Shown one piece after another: positions 61,605 through 64,000 of a DNA stretch of 64,000 bases. Source of the DNA: Lucifuga dentata (Eukaryota > Chordata > Actinopteri > Ophidiiformes > Bythitidae); contig VXCM01000933.1 in assembly GCA_014773175.1 (NCBI GenBank), forward strand, positions 61,940 through 125,939. The letters are read 5' to 3'. The notes under the pieces are model-generated. The model saw nothing but the letters and a program-made list of their open reading frames with translations. It made no database searches and was not told where the DNA came from. How positions within the stretch are numbered: the first letter of the stretch is position 1; each line of letters begins with the position of its first letter. The position numbers were made by a program, and so were the translations under genes.

Positions 61605-61803
61605 TCCAACTATAGTAGGCTTATTCCACATTTATTGCCACTGTAATTTATTTTTCGTTTTCTTTTTCTAATATCATCGTACAATAACGTGTAAAGGTGA
61701 AGTCTTTAAGATAAATAAATAGAATTTTATGGTAAAGTACGGTAATAAAAAAATTCGTTCTAAATACGTTTCTCTGCCGTTGAACTTGAATCTTGACGCT
61801 GTT

Positions 61804-61828
61804 TTATTATTATTATTATTATTATTAT

Positions 61829-61875
<47 letters not shown>

Positions 61876-61889
61876 TTATTAGTAGTATT
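61804..61889 (+). repeat. Compound TTA/GTA triplet array
   Basis: A TTA run switches abruptly to about 15 GTA units and back to TTA/GTA. Confidence 0.95.
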
Positions 61890-62320
61890 CTGAGAGAAAA
61901 CCTGGAAATTGCTCAGTGTTCTCATGGTATTCGTGGCTGAGGTATCCGCTTGAAAACGAGATAATTCATCTTAAAATGTTTTAATAAACTGGTAAACACA
62001 AGGTCCCCATTACATAATAGACATCTATCCCAAATATAGCATAAGAAATGTATTTGCTCATTTGGTCTAAACGTGATTTTAACTTAACGAAAACTGATGC
62101 AATGTCAGTACAATATTAATGTAATATTCCTTTATGGAACCGGTTGCTCATTACTGAGATGGGTGACTTTTATAAAATCCTTGATAAAACAATTTATATT
62201 GTTTGTAATTGTTTTGAGTGGCGTATATATGAAACATTTTGTCTTTGTGAAAATGTTGATCGTAGTTCTTCAGAAAGTCTGGCCAAATTAAAACATCAGC
62301 CAAATTGTTCTCATTTAAAT
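61890..62320. other. Intergenic, no gene
   Basis: AT-rich; nothing recognised. Confidence 0.6.
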
Positions 62321-62780
62321 TCTCACTCACCTTGAGCTCTCTGGTGACTGCTAATGGTCCGAGAGGAGCTGACGCTTCAAAAAATCATCAAGCTCTTTTC
62401 TAGACTAACGTTTGGCCGGTTGAAGCCCAACAAATCCATCCACATTGTAAAAATAACAAAATCAAAGAGTGTTTTTTTTTTTCAACAGGCAGTCAGAATA
62501 ATAAGTTAAAAACGCATGCAAGCATGGATCCTACTTACGCTGTGCTGCTGAGCCTCCGCTGTTTAATTACAAAGCTAATTTCCCAATTGCAGATGGTGTC
62601 AAAAAATCTGCGACTATTTCTCAGAGATTCGCTTTAACAAGTGGAAACTTAGTGTCCTCCTGCACCATTTTATACATGATGAGCCGTCAGTAATGGGATT
62701 ATTAAACAAAAACGTTTCAGGCGCTGGCGTTAACCTTTTTTAATGCCTAATTAGGTTTTGCAAAGAAATAATTAGATTCT
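62321..62780. promoter_or_regulatory. Candidate conserved non-coding element
   Basis: Repeat-poor block with GTTTAATTACAAAGCTAATT, GCCTAATTAGGTTTTGC and GTAATGGGATTATTAAAC, a dense run of homeodomain cores. Confidence 0.42.
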
Positions 62781-63953
62781 ACAGTGCTTACACTGCCTAT
62801 ATTTTCAAATGGCATCTGCGGCAAACACATCATGCTGCGACACTCTGCCAATAATCTCAGGATATATGTGCGAATGTAGCAGTCAGATGTTTGATTTTAA
62901 AACATGTTGGGACCAAATAAGGTGCACTAAAAACTAAAATAATCAACCATCACAGCCTATATTCCAACCTGCAGCATTATGATAGTGTGGTCGAGCACGC
63001 CCTCTTGTGCTGGCCTTGTGAAACGACATCTAAATGACAGAAGCATAGATTAAAAAAAGTTTAGAAGCAAATATTCAAATATTTTTAATCGAAATAATAA
63101 TGACATGTTATTATTTAAACAAGAAACGCAATTCTCCAAAGGTGGGAAGACGAATCTGCTTTATGCTCCATTAATGTGGGCGTTGACTAGGACGCATGCG
63201 CACTCTCTACATTTTCTTTTTGGACATTTTTTTTAAAATCTTGTACTAAAATCCGAAGATACATATATTTCCCTAAATATAACACAATAACCCAATAACT
63301 AAGCTGTGCTCTGTGATCTTAACTTTTGATTTGGGTGCAGTTTGGTGCAAATATTTCCTACATCACCTCAGATGGTAATACTGTTCATCAGCCCATACGG
63401 TCATAAATATCTCATTAATGTAACATTTTGTCTGTTTGAGCTATACCCTAATGCATAGAAGTAATGATAAACATATGTAAATACAATTGTAACATGATGT
63501 ACATGTTGATGTATTTTCATACACAGTCATCTAAAATATAATTCACATTCACTCTCAAGTTTTTCTTTTGGGTGAAGGCATTTACAGTGAGTCTTCCAAA
63601 TATGTATTGACACCATTTAACTTGATAGCCCATGCTTGTACAAACAAGATGAAAGAAATCAGCTGCCTGTGCTCAAGAAGGAATTCTGTATACAACTCTT
63701 CATCATATTCCAGCCTTCTTGTTTGCAAAAGACAAAATCAATATGGACATACGGTTTCCAAATAAAGAAAAATCTGGTATTGGCTCATTCTCTAGGATTG
63801 TATTATGAGCCATCAATACAACATCATCACCAAAAGCATGTACTCCTCACTGAATAATTAATGAATTTATACTTACCTTTTCTTTTCACAATGTTAAACT
63901 GCTGCTAATGATACTCCAGACTATAGTTGTTTTTTGTTTTTTTTTAGAAAAAT

Positions 63954-63955
<2 letters not shown>
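62781..63955. other. Intergenic, no gene
   Basis: AT-rich unique DNA; nothing recognised. Confidence 0.6.
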
Positions 63956-63997
<42 letters not shown>

Positions 63998-64000
63998 TGT
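63956..64000 (+). repeat. GT microsatellite at window end
   Basis: Pure GT to the last bases; continues past the window. Confidence 0.9.

Overview
The window is genomic DNA from a vertebrate, almost certainly a teleost fish. Genes are split by GT-AG introns, and the intergenic DNA is AT-rich and full of microsatellites. Repeat remnants of kinds common in fish are present: an L2/CR1-like LINE tail, a 'GGGCTGGAGCCTATCCC'-type repeat, and MITEs with long inverted ends. The phox2b protein keeps the 9-alanine tract but lacks the 20-alanine tract of mammals. I cannot name the species.

Two protein-coding genes are supported, arranged tail to tail as in human 4p13. (1) limch1, + strand, 141-20324: the last 20 coding exons of a LIM and calponin-homology domain protein. 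All exon phases join into one open frame of 943 codons plus stop. It contains the LIMCH1/LMO7-type central region, a charged coiled coil and the complete C-terminal LIM domain. The N-terminal CH-domain half lies upstream of base 1. A 3' UTR probably runs to an AATAAA at 22301. (2) phox2b, - strand, 26271-24315: all three coding exons of the autonomic-neuron homeodomain factor, 285 aa after removing an apparent assembly duplication in exon 2. A TATA-like box lies at 26504-26509.

From about 26.6 kb to the end of the window I find no convincing protein-coding gene. This is the 5' flank of phox2b, a gene desert in other vertebrates. It alternates repeats with GC-balanced, homeodomain-motif-rich blocks that look like conserved non-coding or regulatory DNA: 29.1-30.4, 31.2-32.6, 37.9-38.3, 46.1-46.3, 47.6-48.2, 51.2-52.4, 52.9-53.1, 54.2-55.4, 57.4-59.4, 61.1-61.5 and 62.3-62.7 kb. 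That interpretation is inference and needs cross-species alignment.

The most useful unexpected observations are these. Single-N joins are flanked by near-exact 59-67 bp direct duplications (eight cases), one of which puts a 63-nt, in-frame, false insertion into the phox2b homeodomain. A roughly 590-bp TTAA-flanked MITE family has five copies. A diverged tandem duplication of about 300 bp lies at 32.7-33.3 kb. The limch1 exon 16 splice donor is the first unit of a GT microsatellite. The phox2b exon 3 has an alternative frame that stays open past the normal stop. I do not see a novel defence, RNA or enzymatic system.
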